A stretch of 13,318 bases of DNA, from the NCBI GenBank assembly GCA_937974415.1, contig CALJXB010000252.1, positions 1-13,318 of the forward strand, given 5' to 3'. The notes beneath the pieces are model-generated. The model was not told the DNA's origin and made no database searches. It was given only the letters and a program-made list of their open reading frames with translations. This DNA comes from an uncultured Kiloniellales bacterium (GTDB taxonomy: Bacteria; Pseudomonadota; Alphaproteobacteria; Kiloniellales; JAKSDN01). The position numbers were made by a program, and so were the translations under genes. This document shows positions 13,279 to 13,318 of the stretch, piece by piece (positions within the stretch are counted from its first letter, which is position 1; each line of letters begins with the position of its first letter).

Positions 13279-13318
13279 CGGGTCCGATCGCCGATCCCGC
13301 CTCTTTCCGCGATCCCGC
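13275..13318 (+). CDS. Start of a coupled gene, possibly a SAM-dependent methyltransferase (3' truncated by window edge)
   Basis: The ATG at 13275-13277 overlaps the preceding stop codon (ATGA), and the frame stays open to the window end. It encodes MTGPIADPASFRDPA. A SFRDP segment close to the N-terminus recalls a family of class I SAM-dependent methyltransferases that begin with a ...SFRDPSG-like motif. With only 14 complete codons this is a weak assignment. Confidence 0.5.
   Translation, partial: MTGPIADPASFRDP

Overview
The window is GC-rich chromosomal DNA with long antisense shadow frames. Gene content and order suggest an alphaproteobacterium, probably of the Rhodospirillales type. 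The main clues are the uvrC-pgsA-(moa) linkage, a MoeA that begins MAQLSDDCFAQGG, a PdhS/DivJ-like histidine kinase core, and a small secreted YLDPGTGS protein. The taxonomic placement is inference from recalled family sequences, not from a search.

Left part (1-4580). The window opens inside a sensor histidine kinase (+). It converges on a LuxR-HTH / TolB-like / TPR regulator (-). That regulator is divergent from a small rightward cassette: a DUF1059 small metal-binding-type protein, a Cys-rich DUF1326 protein, and a saccharopine-dehydrogenase-like NAD(P) oxidoreductase. The 82-bp divergent gap carries a perfect 11-bp inverted repeat (CCATAGTGCAT / ATGCACTATGG), with one arm placed between candidate -35 and -10 hexamers. 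This is the most likely locus here for an undescribed regulator-effector unit.

Middle part (4618-11173, all -). Read in the direction of transcription: uvrC (excinuclease subunit C), pgsA (phosphatidylglycerophosphate synthase), then the molybdenum-cofactor genes mobB, moeA and moaD, and finally amn (AMP nucleosidase). mobB/moeA are 2 bp apart and moeA/moaD overlap by ATGA, so they form a tight operon. No moaE follows moaD. Between uvrC and pgsA lies an 87-bp long hairpin (23 perfect bp inside a 35-position stem) whose arms are also G-quadruplex motifs.

Upstream of uvrC (11174-11604) is a gene-free region of about 430 bp. It has clustered DnaA-box-like 9-mers, a 118-bp stretch of only about 32% GC, and a perfect 19-nt palindrome. 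It resembles a replication origin or a complex regulatory region.

Right part (11605-13318). A folate/pterin pair, an SDR with the pteridine-reductase type Asp-Tyr-Lys triad followed by folB (dihydroneopterin aldolase), is transcribed leftward. Divergent from it is a secreted or membrane-anchored YLDPGTGS protein, translationally coupled (ATGA) to a gene cut by the window end that may be a methyltransferase.

No tRNA, rRNA, CRISPR array, transposase or integrase was seen.
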